Source of the DNA: Lientehia hominis
GTDB taxonomy: Bacteria > Bacillota > Clostridia > Lachnospirales > Lachnospiraceae
DNA: 64,000 nt
Assembly (NCBI RefSeq): GCF_021044755.1
Contig: NZ_JAJNOR010000004.1
Location: 1 to 64,000 of the forward strand
Reading direction: 5' to 3'
Positions 8,068 to 17,344 of the stretch are shown here, one piece after another (position 1 is the first letter of the stretch; each line of letters starts with the position of its first letter). A model generated the notes under the pieces. The model ran no database searches and was not told where the DNA came from. It saw only the letters and a list, made by a program, of their open reading frames with translations. A program made the position numbers and the translations under genes.

Positions 8068-11000
8068 TTATGTACTGCTTTTCTGTTCGGCAGCTTTATT
8101 CATATTTTTCTGGGCTGTGGAGAGCATCAGCTTGATACGGTTCAGCTGGTTTACTTCACTGGCGCCGGGATCGTAATCCACTGCGATGATATTGGAGTCC
8201 GGATATTGCCTCCGCAGCTCCTTGATGACACCTTTACCCACCACATGGTTGGGCAGGCAGCCGAAGGGCTGCGTACAAACGATATTGTTGGTGCCTGTAT
8301 GAATGAGCTCCAGCATCTCACCGGTCAGGAACCAGCCCTCGCCTGTTTGATTACCCAGGGAAACAAAGGGATCGGCCAATTCAGCCAGGCTTTCTATCTT
8401 GGCCTGGGGGAGAAAATGCCTGCTGGCGTTCAGTTCCTGTCTGGCGGCCTTTCTGAAGTATTCCAGAAGGGAAATCCCTATGTTGCAGAGGCGGGCGGTG
8501 GAACTTTTAAAGCCCAGATTCTTTGCCTTAAAATTACTGTTATAAAAACAGTACAAAAGGAAATCCATCAGATCTGGCATCACAGCCTCAGCGCCTTCGG
8601 CTTCCAGCAGGTCCACGAGATTGTTGTTGGCCAGAGGAGAGAATTTCACGAGGATTTCACCGACAATACCCACCTTAGGCTTCCGGATGTCCTCATGGAT
8701 GGGAAGGCTGTCAAAAGCCTGGATGATGGCCCGGATATTCTTTTTGAACCGCCCCATGGAAGGCCCATGACTGGTCAGGTCCTCAATGCACCGTTTTTCC
8801 CATTTTTTATGGAGTTCGTTGGCAGAGCCGGGCACCAGCTCATAAGGACGCATCCGGTACAGCACCCGCATGAAAACATCGCCGTATACCACTGCCTGCA
8901 TGGCCTTTATGAGCAGAGGCAGGGTAAAGGAAAATCCAGAATTGGATTCCAGCCCCTGTGCGCTGAGAGAGATGACCGGTATCTGCGGCATGCCAGCCCG
9001 TTCAAGCGCGCGGCGAATGAAGCCGATATAGTTGGAGGCTCTGCAGCCGCCGCCAGTCTGGCTCATGAATACGGCTGTCTTGTTCAGATCATATTTTCCG
9101 GATAAGAGTGCCTCCATGACCTGGCCCACCACGATCAAAGAGGGATAGCAGGCATCGTTGTTTACATATTTTAAACCGACGTCAACAGCTGCTTTCGTAT
9201 GGTTTTGAAGGACCTCCACATGATAGCCGCAGGAACTGATAGCCGGACCCAGAATGTCGAAATGGATGGGGCTCATCTGCGGACACAGGATAGTGTAATC
9301 CTTTTTCATCGCTTTTGTAAATTCCACCCGGTTATAGGCAGAAGTGACGATTTTTCGCTCAATATGCTTGCTTTTCCGCACCCGGAGCGCGGAGATCAGG
9401 GAGCGGATACGGATTCTGGCAGCTCCTAGATTGCTGACCTCATCAATCTTCAGCACCGTATATATTTTGCCGGAGCCTGTGAGAATATCGTTTACCTGAT
9501 CCGTTGTCACGGCGTCCAGGCCGCAGCCAAAGGAATTCAGCTGGATCAAGTCGAGATCCTCCCTGGTTTTTACAAAATTCGCCGCGCGGTAAAGTCTGGA
9601 GTGGTACATCCACTGATCCATGACGACAATGGGGCGCTCCACTTGTCCCAGATGAGAAACGGAGTCCTCTGTCAGGACAGCAATGCCATAGGAAGTGATG
9701 AGCTCCGGTATGCCGTGGTTGATCTCAGGGTCCACATGATAAGGCCTGCCGGCCAGCACGATACCGTGACGTCCGGTTTCCTCCAGATACCTTAAGGTTT
9801 CTTCGCCCTTCTTCTTGATATCGTCCCGTGAAGCGATCAGCTCTGTCCATGCTTTGTGGGAAGCGTTTTTTATCTCTTCCACAGGAATATCACATTCTTC
9901 CGAAAAGACCTTTGTCAGACGCTTTTCCAAAATCTCTTCATTTGTGAAAGCAAGGAATGGATTCATGAACCTAGTACCAGCTTCTGTGATCTCCTCCATA
10001 TTGTTTTTGATATTTTCCGCATAGGAGGTCACGATGGGGCAGTTGTAGTGGTTCTGGGCGTCCGGAGTTTCGTTGCGTTCATAGGGAATACAAGGGTAAA
10101 ATATAAAGTCGATTCCCTGCTTGATAAGCCAGGCTACATGACCATGGGCCAATTTTGCCGGATAGCATTCCGACTCACTGGGAATGGATTCGATGCCAAG
10201 CTCATAAATCTTTTTGGAGGATTGGGGAGAGAGCACTACCCGGTACCCCAATTCCTTGAAAAAAGTAGCCCAAAAAGGAAAATTCTCATACATGTTCAGG
10301 ACGCGGGGGATTCCCACAGTGCCCCTGTGCGCTTTGTCCGGCGTCAAGGATTCATAGCCGAATACCCGTTTATATTTGTACTCAAACAGATTGGGAATAT
10401 TTTCTTTGTTCTTTTCTTTACCAAGCCCCCGTTCGCAGCGGTTTCCTGACACGAACTGCCGTCCGCCGGAAAAACGGTTGATGGTCAGCAGACAGCTGTT
10501 GGTACAGCCTTTGCATCTGGCCATCTTTGTGTCAAAGGTCAGGTTCAGAATCTTTTCCATGGAAAGCATCGTGGTTTCCTTGTCGGGGGTATAACGCTCC
10601 CTTGCTACCAGCGCAGCTCCAAAGGCGCCCATGATTCCGGCAATATCAGGGCGCACGGCTTCACAGCCGGCAATCCGTTCAAAGCTGCGGAGTACCGCGT
10701 CATTATAGAACGTACCGCCCTGAACGACGACCTGCTTGCCCAGATCACTGGCGCTGGTGATCTTGATCACCTTAAATAAGGCGTTTTTGATCACCGAGTA
10801 GGCGAGGCCCGCAGAAATGTCAGAGACCTCGGCGCCTTCTTTTTGTGCCTGCTTTACATTGGAATTCATAAAAACAGTACAGCGGGTACCGAGATCGATG
10901 GGGTTTTTGGCATACAAAGCCTCCTTGGCGAAATCCTGGACACTGTAATTCAGAGATTTGGCGAAGGTTTCGATAAATGAACCGCAGCCAGAGGAGCAGG

Positions 11001-12327
11001 CTTCATTCAGCTGTACGCTGTCTACGGTCTGATTTTTGATTTTAATGCATTTCATATCCTGTCCGCCGATATCCAGGATACAGTCCACATCCGGATCAAA
11101 AAAGGAGGCGGCATAATAATGGGATACAGTTTCCACTTCCCCCTCGTCCAGCATCAGAGCAGCCTTTATTAAGGCTTCTCCGTAGCCGGTGGAACAGGAA
11201 TACTTGATGGATGCGCTGGGCGGAAGGAGCTCGCTTATCTCCTTCATGGCCCGTATTGTGGTTTTCAGCGGACTTCCGTTATTGTTGGAATAGAAGGAAT
11301 AGAGGAGAGAACCGTCTTCTCCGACCAAAGCGACTTTTGTGGTAGTAGAGCCGGCGTCAATGCCCAGGAAACAGTCGCCCTCATATGTATCCAGATCCGC
11401 CGTTGCCACATTGTGCCGGCTGTGACGTTCCAGAAATGCGGCGTAGTCGTCCGAGTCCTTGAAAAGAGGTTCGAGACGCTTTACCTCAAATTCCATTTTC
11501 ACACCGTGCTGAAGCTTCTCGCAGATGGCCTCTAAGGAGGTGTGGATCTCTTCCTTCGGGTTCATGGCTGCTCCGATTGCGGCAAACAGATGAGAATGCT
11601 CCGGAGCGATGATAGCGTCTCCTTCCAGCTTCAGAGTGCGGATGAACGCGGCCTTAAGCTCCGATAAAAAATGAAGAGGCCCGCCCAGAAAAGCCACATT
11701 GCCGCGGATTGGCTTGCCGCAGGCCAATCCGGAAATGGTCTGGTTGACGACCGCCTGGAAAATGGAAGCCGCCAGGTCTTCTTTCGTGGCGCCCTCGTTG
11801 ATGAGAGGCTGGATATCAGATTTTGCAAATACGCCGCAGCGGGCAGCAATCGGATAGATGGCTTTATAGTGCTTTGCGTATTCATTGAGACCGGAAGCAT
11901 CCGTCTGAAGCAGGGTGGCCATCTGGTCAATGAAAGAACCAGTTCCTCCTGCACAGATACCGTTCATACGCTGGTCGATACCATTGGTGAAATAAATGAT
12001 CTTGGCATCTTCTCCGCCCAGTTCGATTGCGACATCGGTATGAGGCGCATAATCCTGGAGAGAAGTGGCGACTGCCACGACCTCCTGGACAAAAGGGACC
12101 TCCAGATGTTTTGAAATCGTGAGACCGCCCGAACCGGTGATGACCGGGCAGACCTCCATGTGGCCTAAGAGGTCAAGCCCCTGACGGAGAAGGGAAGCCA
12201 AGGTCTCCTGTATGTTGGCATAATGGCGCTCATAGGCAGAAAAAAGTACTTGATTTTCAGGATTCAAAATGGCTATTTTGACTGTTGTGGAGCCAATATC
12301 GATCCCCAATGTATTAAAATTCGTCAT
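8068..12327 (-). CDS. Fused 2-hydroxyacyl-CoA dehydratase activase-related protein
   Basis: This 1419-residue protein carries two BadF/HgdC-type ATPase activase domains in tandem. The first starts at GIDIGSTTVKIAI (8-20) and has cluster cysteines C125 and C164. The second starts at GIDAGSTTTKVAL (322-334) and has C444 and C483. A cysteine cluster (C605, C608, C612, C631) follows, then a DUF2229-type segment from about 670 and a C-terminal HgdB/dehydratase-subunit-like region ending in QPFGCLPNHVVGKG. Single activases drive one electron into radical dehydratases by ATP hydrolysis on a 4Fe-4S cluster; the role of these giant fusions is not settled. ATG 12327 is chosen for its AAAGGTG site; 23 extra upstream codons lack one. 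Confidence 0.88.
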   Translation of the reverse strand: MTNFNTLGIDIGSTTVKIAILNPENQVLFSAYERHYANIQETLASLLRQGLDLLGHMEVCPVITGSGGLTISKHLEVPFVQEVVAVATSLQDYAPHTDVAIELGGEDAKIIYFTNGIDQRMNGICAGGTGSFIDQMATLLQTDASGLNEYAKHYKAIYPIAARCGVFAKSDIQPLINEGATKEDLAASIFQAVVNQTISGLACGKPIRGNVAFLGGPLHFLSELKAAFIRTLKLEGDAIIAPEHSHLFAAIGAAMNPKEEIHTSLEAICEKLQHGVKMEFEVKRLEPLFKDSDDYAAFLERHSRHNVATADLDTYEGDCFLGIDAGSTTTKVALVGEDGSLLYSFYSNNNGSPLKTTIRAMKEISELLPPSASIKYSCSTGYGEALIKAALMLDEGEVETVSHYYAASFFDPDVDCILDIGGQDMKCIKIKNQTVDSVQLNEACSSGCGSFIETFAKSLNYSVQDFAKEALYAKNPIDLGTRCTVFMNSNVKQAQKEGAEVSDISAGLAYSVIKNALFKVIKITSASDLGKQVVVQGGTFYNDAVLRSFERIAGCEAVRPDIAGIMGAFGAALVARERYTPDKETTMLSMEKILNLTFDTKMARCKGCTNSCLLTINRFSGGRQFVSGNRCERGLGKEKNKENIPNLFEYKYKRVFGYESLTPDKAHRGTVGIPRVLNMYENFPFWATFFKELGYRVVLSPQSSKKIYELGIESIPSESECYPAKLAHGHVAWLIKQGIDFIFYPCIPYERNETPDAQNHYNCPIVTSYAENIKNNMEEITEAGTRFMNPFLAFTNEEILEKRLTKVFSEECDIPVEEIKNASHKAWTELIASRDDIKKKGEETLRYLEETGRHGIVLAGRPYHVDPEINHGIPELITSYGIAVLTEDSVSHLGQVERPIVVMDQWMYHSRLYRAANFVKTREDLDLIQLNSFGCGLDAVTTDQVNDILTGSGKIYTVLKIDEVSNLGAARIRIRSLISALRVRKSKHIERKIVTSAYNRVEFTKAMKKDYTILCPQMSPIHFDILGPAISSCGYHVEVLQNHTKAAVDVGLKYVNNDACYPSLIVVGQVMEALLSGKYDLNKTAVFMSQTGGGCRASNYIGFIRRALERAGMPQIPVISLSAQGLESNSGFSFTLPLLIKAMQAVVYGDVFMRVLYRMRPYELVPGSANELHKKWEKRCIEDLTSHGPSMGRFKKNIRAIIQAFDSLPIHEDIRKPKVGIVGEILVKFSPLANNNLVDLLEAEGAEAVMPDLMDFLLYCFYNSNFKAKNLGFKSSTARLCNIGISLLEYFRKAARQELNASRHFLPQAKIESLAELADPFVSLGNQTGEGWFLTGEMLELIHTGTNNIVCTQPFGCLPNHVVGKGVIKELRRQYPDSNIIAVDYDPGASEVNQLNRIKLMLSTAQKNMNKAAEQKSST

Positions 12328-12401
12328 AAAAACACCTTTTTCTAGTAAAGTTAAGCCCATTGGCCGGAGACCCGGACAGCGGGCACAGTAAACCACATGT
12401 T

Positions 12402-12430
12402 ATTATAGTATGTTCCATCTGGAATTGCAA
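12402..12430 (-). promoter_or_regulatory. Sigma-A-type promoter for the activase gene
   Basis: On the minus strand, TTGCAA (12430-12425) and TATAAT (12407-12402) are 17 bp apart, about 75 bases upstream of the start. The leader contains GC-rich self-complementary segments (around 12356-12385). Confidence 0.6.
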
Positions 12431-12502
12431 GAATTCCGGGAAGTAAAATTATGTTAAAAAACCGTGAAGTTTGTAAAATATATAGAATCGGTAATCAGGT
12501 AT

Positions 12503-12531
12503 TTGACAAACCTTAAGATTGTTCCTATAAT
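12503..12531 (+). promoter_or_regulatory. Consensus sigma-A promoter for the rhomboid-like gene
   Basis: TTGACA at 12503-12508 and TATAAT at 12526-12531 are both perfect consensus hexamers with an ideal 17-bp spacer, 49 bases before the start codon. Confidence 0.85.
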
Positions 12532-12580
12532 GAAATGGTCATGTCGCTTTAATTGAAAGACAGAATGGAGCCTTGAATTT

Positions 12581-13426
12581 ATGAATTGGATGAATAAACT
12601 GGAGCGGAAGTTTGGTAAATATGCCATTCACAACCTGATGTTTTACATCATGATCTTATATGGAGTAGGGTTTGTCATCATGAATGTAAACCCTATGTTT
12701 TATGTACAGTACCTTTCCCTGGACGCGGCTAAGATTCTGCACGGGCAGGTATGGAGGATTGTGACATTTCTGATCTATCCTCCTGCAACGGATATTTTGT
12801 ATTTTATCATTGCCATGTGGCTTTACTATTCCCTGGGGACGACTTTGGAAAAGGTGTGGGGAAGCTTCCGGTTCAATCTGTACTTTATCACCGGAATTCT
12901 GGGCCATATTTTGGCGGCTGTCCTGATTTATGTGATTTTCGGGCAGGTGTTCCTGCTGGGGACCTCATATCTGAACTGGTCATTGTTTTTCGCTTTTGCC
13001 GCTACCTTTCCGGATATGCAGTTTCTGCTGTTCTTTATCATACCTGTAAAGGCAAAATGGCTGGGGATTCTGAACGGAGTGTACTTTGTGTATGAGCTGA
13101 TCGTGGGAAATTGGGCGACGAGAATTGCAATCATCCTTTCCGTTCTCAACTTCCTGGTCTTCTTCCTGGCCAGCCGTAATCTGAACCGGGTGAATCCGAA
13201 AGAGATCAAACGGAAAGCTGTGTATCAGCAGCAGGTCAAGGCAGCTAAGTCAGATGCAAAGCATCCTAGGCATAAGTGTGCGGTCTGCGGAAGGACGGAG
13301 CTGGATGATGAGAATCTGGAGTTTCGTTTCTGTTCCAAGTGCGAAGGCACGTATGAATACTGTCAGGATCATCTGTATACCCATAAGCATGTGACGGCCC
13401 ACGGGCATGATGAGACGGATGCGTGA
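12581..13426 (+). CDS. Rhomboid-like membrane protein with C-terminal zinc-ribbon
   Basis: This 281-residue protein has about six membrane helices (residues 18-200) with the layout of rhomboid proteins: an early loop with HGQVWRIVTFLIYP (54-67), then LYYSLGTTLEKVWG. The usual catalytic GxSG motif is not visible; the equivalent stretch reads GTSYLNWSLFFAF. It may be a non-proteolytic rhomboid relative (inference). The soluble tail has CAVCGRTEL, FCSKCEG and a further Cys/His-rich end, consistent with zinc binding. It is transcribed alone from a consensus promoter. Confidence 0.7.
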   Translation: MNWMNKLERKFGKYAIHNLMFYIMILYGVGFVIMNVNPMFYVQYLSLDAAKILHGQVWRIVTFLIYPPATDILYFIIAMWLYYSLGTTLEKVWGSFRFNLYFITGILGHILAAVLIYVIFGQVFLLGTSYLNWSLFFAFAATFPDMQFLLFFIIPVKAKWLGILNGVYFVYELIVGNWATRIAIILSVLNFLVFFLASRNLNRVNPKEIKRKAVYQQQVKAAKSDAKHPRHKCAVCGRTELDDENLEFRFCSKCEGTYEYCQDHLYTHKHVTAHGHDETDA

Positions 13427-13457
13427 TGCAGTTTCAGGAAAATTTTATTTGATAGAG

Positions 13458-13496
13458 AAAAACACGGCGCGGCCTGGAGAGGGCCGCGTTTCTTTT
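13458..13496 (+). terminator. Rho-independent terminator after the rhomboid-like gene
   Basis: CGCGGCC (13468-13474) pairs with GGCCGCG (13482-13488) and is followed by TTTCTTTT. Confidence 0.75.
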
Positions 13497-13588
13497 GATT
13501 AAGATTACTCTGTCATTCGGAGAGAAAAGATGCTATAGTAGTATCATGAACAAAAATGAAAGCATCGGGGGATCTGAGGGGAAGCAGC

Positions 13589-15652
13589 ATGTATACTAGG
13601 TTAATGAAGCTGATTTACAAAATCGAAAATAACCGGATATTTTCTTCTATTAAAAAGGGATTTATTTTATTGATTCCGGTTTTGCTGGTGGGTTCTTTTG
13701 CACTGTTGTTTAAAAATTTCCCAGTGCCGGCGTTTCAAAGGTTTCTGGAAGCCGGTATAGGAGCGGTCCTGCTGGAGATCCTGAATTTTCTGTTTGATTC
13801 AACGGTTGGGTTCATGTCAGTGTATCTTGTGATGAGCATCAGTTATTACTATTCCGAGACCATGGAGATACGGAGCCGTTTCCTGCAGGTGATGTCGATG
13901 CTTGTTTCCATGATCTGTTTTGTGGCTTCCTTCGGCGGAGGGAGCGGTTCCATGGAGTTGAGTGATATGGGGCCTGTGGGTGTATTTACCGCTATGTTTA
14001 CGGCAATAGCGGCTACCAAGCTGTTTTATGTACTCAATTCTCGGATTTCCGAACGCCGCCGCTTCTACGCGCCAGGCTCTGACACGGATTACCGGAATTC
14101 CCTTTCTGTACTCTATCCGCTGCTTCTCTGTGTCTTGATTTTCATAGTGGGAAGGTTTCTGGTACAGTATATTACGGGGGCGGATAATCTGAATGATCTG
14201 ATCTCAGATTCTATCGTCGCTTTGTTTGAAAATATGGACGGAGGGTTTGGAGTAGGGGCGCTTTACGTACTGGTCTTAAATATCCTGTGGGTTTTCGGGA
14301 TTCACGGGGGAAATGCTATGGAATATGTGGCACAGTCATATCTGGTCCCAAATGATACGGTGCCGGGCGTCATTGTGTCCAAATCATTCCTGGATAACTT
14401 TGTCATGATTGGCGGATGCGGCGCGGCTATCTGCCTCCTTTTGGCACTTTTATTTTTTGCCAGGGAAAAAGACAACCGCCAGCTTGCCCGGTCGGCGGCT
14501 CCTGCCGTCCTTTTCAATATAAATGAAATTCTGGTATATGGCCTTCCGATCGTGCTGAATCCTATTATGGTCCTGCCTTTTATACTGACACCTCTCTGCG
14601 CCTATCTGATCGCGTATGGAGCGACTGTGCTAGGTTTTCTTCCGGTGGTCGAAGCGACCGTCACGTGGACGACGCCGGTGCTGTTCAGCGGCTATCTGGC
14701 CACGGGGACCGTTCATGGAGCAATCCTCCAGCTGATAACGGTGGCGGCCGGGACCTTGATCTATGCGCCGTTTGTCCGGCTTTCTGAAAAGATGAGAAAG
14801 AGCCAGGCAAAGACACTCCTGCAGGAACTCACGGAGCATATGAAAAAGCAGCAGGAGGAAGGAAAGGCCCTGGATGTATTGGATCGTCACGATAGTCTGG
14901 GGATGCTTGCCAGAAATATGGCGTCCAAGCTCCGGATTGATGTGGAAGCGCAGGGGCTTCCTCTGGGCTATCAGCCCCAATTTCACAGTGAAAAGGGGAT
15001 CATTGGAGCGGAAGCGCTGCTTAGATGGTGTTATGCCGGCGAAAGCGTTTATCCTCCGCTGGCTGTGGAACTGGCCAGGGAGGACGGGTTTTTTGACCGC
15101 TTGACACAATGCGTGATGCGGACCTCGATGGATGCCTGCCGGACTCTGCTCCGGGAAGGGCATATGCTGGAAATTTCAATGAATATCACGGCGGAACAGC
15201 TGAATAACTCACGGTTTGTGGATAAGGTGATCCGGCTTGCCGACGAATATGGCGTCTCCGGTTTTTTCTGTCTGGAGGTAACAGAAGAGACCTCCGTGGA
15301 AAACCTGAAATCCATTTCGGAACATATTGAGCGTCTGAAAGAAAATGGGATTATGGTGCTGGTGGATGATTTCAGCATGGGAAGCACCAGCCTCAAATAT
15401 TTGCAGGGCAATGGCTTTTATGCGGTCAAATTGGACGGAGGCCTGGTGAGACAGGCTGCGGAAAATGAGAGAAGCCGGGATATCGTCGCGTCCATCATTA
15501 CCCTCGGGAAGACTCTGGATTATACGGTGATTGCGGAGTACGTCGAGACAGAGGATATCCGCGACAAGCTGAAAGCGCTGGGATGCCATATTTATCAGGG
15601 TTATCTGTACAGTCCTGCTGTGCCGTTTGAAAAATTTAAGGAAATGCTGTAA
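13589..15652 (+). CDS. PTS EIIC-like membrane domain fused to c-di-GMP EAL phosphodiesterase
   Basis: This 687-residue protein has an N-terminal polytopic region (to about 410) that resembles sugar-specific PTS EIIC of the lactose/cellobiose type. A charged linker follows, then an EAL domain from about 455. EAL catalytic marks are present: GAEALLRW (EAL near 474), SMNIT, LEVTEE, VDDFSMGSTSL (near 593), AVKLDG and AEYVET. It should hydrolyse cyclic di-GMP. The membrane part has no fused EIIB or EIIA, so it more likely senses a ligand than phosphorylates a sugar (inference). ATG 13589 is preferred because GAGGGGAA lies just upstream; an ATG 33 bases earlier has no site. Confidence 0.85.
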   Translation: MYTRLMKLIYKIENNRIFSSIKKGFILLIPVLLVGSFALLFKNFPVPAFQRFLEAGIGAVLLEILNFLFDSTVGFMSVYLVMSISYYYSETMEIRSRFLQVMSMLVSMICFVASFGGGSGSMELSDMGPVGVFTAMFTAIAATKLFYVLNSRISERRRFYAPGSDTDYRNSLSVLYPLLLCVLIFIVGRFLVQYITGADNLNDLISDSIVALFENMDGGFGVGALYVLVLNILWVFGIHGGNAMEYVAQSYLVPNDTVPGVIVSKSFLDNFVMIGGCGAAICLLLALLFFAREKDNRQLARSAAPAVLFNINEILVYGLPIVLNPIMVLPFILTPLCAYLIAYGATVLGFLPVVEATVTWTTPVLFSGYLATGTVHGAILQLITVAAGTLIYAPFVRLSEKMRKSQAKTLLQELTEHMKKQQEEGKALDVLDRHDSLGMLARNMASKLRIDVEAQGLPLGYQPQFHSEKGIIGAEALLRWCYAGESVYPPLAVELAREDGFFDRLTQCVMRTSMDACRTLLREGHMLEISMNITAEQLNNSRFVDKVIRLADEYGVSGFFCLEVTEETSVENLKSISEHIERLKENGIMVLVDDFSMGSTSLKYLQGNGFYAVKLDGGLVRQAAENERSRDIVASIITLGKTLDYTVIAEYVETEDIRDKLKALGCHIYQGYLYSPAVPFEKFKEML

Positions 15653-15748
15653 AAGAAACCGTTCGCTGCTTTGAACTTGAATAAAAAGTTGTTTTTCCAT
15701 CCATATTAAACGAAGAAGGAAATCACAGGCAGAAAGGATGCAGTCCAG

Positions 15749-16681
15749 ATGGGAAAACATAAAAGCGGCCAGAAATCTGGCGGCGGGCAGAGAAACGGAA
15801 ACGGCAGGGCCTGGTATGAACGGGTTGAAAACGGCTATCATATAGGAGAAGAGCAGGAAAGGAAGAAAAATATGGGAGACGGCGTCAGGAAGGATAAGAC
15901 TGAAAAAGAAGGCCAGTGCGGCAAAGCAGATTGGAAGGAATTATCCGATGGCGGCACCGTCCGGAATTCATCTGGAGAAAACGGAGCGGAGAACCAGGCT
16001 TCAGACAATCAAGTGAAAGATGAAAAGATCCAGGATTACGGTCAGGTGGTTCTGGATGAGGGAAATGGTAAAGAAAAAGGAAAGATTTATCTCCTTTCTA
16101 TCATCGGGGAGATTGAAGGCCATGAGAATTTGAATTCCAGCAGCAAAACGACGAAGTATGAGCATGTACTGCCAAAGCTGGCTCAGATTGAAGACAGTGA
16201 GGATATAGACGGTGTTCTTCTGCTCATCAATACACAGGGAGGGGACGTATCCAGCGGATTGGCACTGGCTGAGATGGTGGCGTCCCTCAGCAAGCCTACT
16301 GTTTCTCTGATAATCGGAGACAGCCATTCCATCGGCGTACCGTTAGCAGTGTCGGCGGATGATTCTTTTATTGTTCCTACGGCTACTATGCTGATTCACC
16401 CAGTCCGTATGACCGGCATGACGATTGGCGCACCTCAGACGTACCATTATTTTCAGAGGATACAGGACAGAATCACAGGTTTTGTGGCAGATCACAGCAA
16501 GATGCCCCAGGATAAGATTGAGGAGTTGATGATGAGCACTAAAGATCTGACCAAGGATCTGGGAACACTTTTGGTGGGAGAGGATACCGTCCGGCTGGGT
16601 CTGATCCATCAGGTGGGAGGGATCGACAAGGCTCTGAAGCGGCTGCATGAAATGATAGATGAGCGGAGAAGTGAAGCCTGA
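15749..16681 (+). CDS. TepA-like ClpP/crotonase-fold protease
   Basis: This 310-residue protein has a charged, low-complexity N-terminal ~90 residues followed by a ClpP-fold domain like TepA (translocation-enhancing protein; SppA/ClpP clan). DGVLLLINTQGGDVSSGLALAEM is the typical oxyanion region. GDSHSIGVPL places the probable nucleophile at Ser194, and MLIHPVR gives His217. A cytosolic or membrane-associated serine peptidase is likely; its substrates are unknown. AGAAAGGATG precedes the start. Its terminator is at 16694-16738. Confidence 0.82.
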   Translation: MGKHKSGQKSGGGQRNGNGRAWYERVENGYHIGEEQERKKNMGDGVRKDKTEKEGQCGKADWKELSDGGTVRNSSGENGAENQASDNQVKDEKIQDYGQVVLDEGNGKEKGKIYLLSIIGEIEGHENLNSSSKTTKYEHVLPKLAQIEDSEDIDGVLLLINTQGGDVSSGLALAEMVASLSKPTVSLIIGDSHSIGVPLAVSADDSFIVPTATMLIHPVRMTGMTIGAPQTYHYFQRIQDRITGFVADHSKMPQDKIEELMMSTKDLTKDLGTLLVGEDTVRLGLIHQVGGIDKALKRLHEMIDERRSEA

Positions 16682-16693
16682 CATAAAGATTAA

Positions 16694-16738
16694 GAAGACG
16701 GCGCGATACAGGAAGTATCGCGCCGCCTTTATTTTTAT
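16694..16738 (+). terminator. Rho-independent terminator after the TepA-like gene
   Basis: GGCGCGATAC (16700-16709) pairs with GTATCGCGCC (16715-16724) around AGGAA, then CGCCTTTATTTTTA. Confidence 0.9.
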
Positions 16739-16806
16739 ACCTTGCCGCACGAAGTGCGCCTGCCCGGAGGGCATGTATTTAGGGGTGCCCTTGGGTATAC
16801 CTTTGA

Positions 16807-17344
16807 ATACCTTTCAAACAAACTTAATTTTATTAACCCGAGGAAACAGAAGGATGTCCGATTCCATCCAGGCGGGTCGCTGGAATCGGAACATTCCTTC
16901 TGCTCCTCTTTCCGCACCGAAATAAGCATTCATTTGTTCTGAAAGCCATTGAGGCGGCTCACCGCGGCGCGCTGCCCTAAGGCACGTGGGCCCTGTGGAT
17001 ATCCAATCCTTTTCTGGAATCTAAGAAATGAAATTTATCCAGTACAGCGCGGCAGAAAGGCACCGGCAGAAGAATTCCGGGCCGGCCTAAAGGAGAGCGC
17101 CGCAGGGTAGCGGCCGGTGTTCTCCAGGAGGAGGGAGGCAGAAACGGAGATACCGATTCCGTTTCTGAGCGAACAGGAGACAGGAAATCATAAAGATTTC
17201 CTGTCGACATGTGAGCGGTACTGCCGGAGCGGAGATAAAGCGGCCCCTGCATCGCCAGCGAACCGAAATCGTGACGGTCCGGAACTTCTGCCGATGCTAA
17301 AGCTGATTAAAAAAGATTCCAAAAAGTACCTTATATCATGCTTA
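16807..17344. repeat. Structured non-coding element, long copy (shares both ends with 19291-19412)
   Basis: The ~600 bases between the TepA terminator and the MATE stop codon hold no credible gene but many hairpins: 16840-16908 (nearly fully paired, inner stem CCGATTCCA/TGGAATCGG), 17092-17125 (GCCGC/GCGGC inside GGAGA/TCTCC), 17139-17167 (10-bp stem CAGAAACGGA/TCCGTTTCTG) and 17179-17205 (perfect 11-bp stem GACAGGAAATC/GATTTCCTGTC). The left end (16807-16823, ATACCTTTCAAACAAAC) and right 43-base end (17302-17344) recur at 19291-19307 and 19370-19412. The two copies lie in the same orientation. It could be a structured RNA made from the minus strand, or a non-autonomous mobile repeat. No known RNA class was recognised. 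Confidence 0.6.

Noticed and set aside
8047..9105. 352-residue open frame on the plus strand opposite the activase gene
   Set aside because: It lies antisense to conserved activase codons, begins inside the terminator region and shows no family motif; it is a shadow of the real gene.
16739..17341. Group II intron or known large RNA (OLE, GOLLD, ROOL, HEARO)
   Set aside because: No domain V-like hairpin, no reverse transcriptase or nuclease gene, and no motif of these RNAs that I could recognise; the possibility needs a covariance search.
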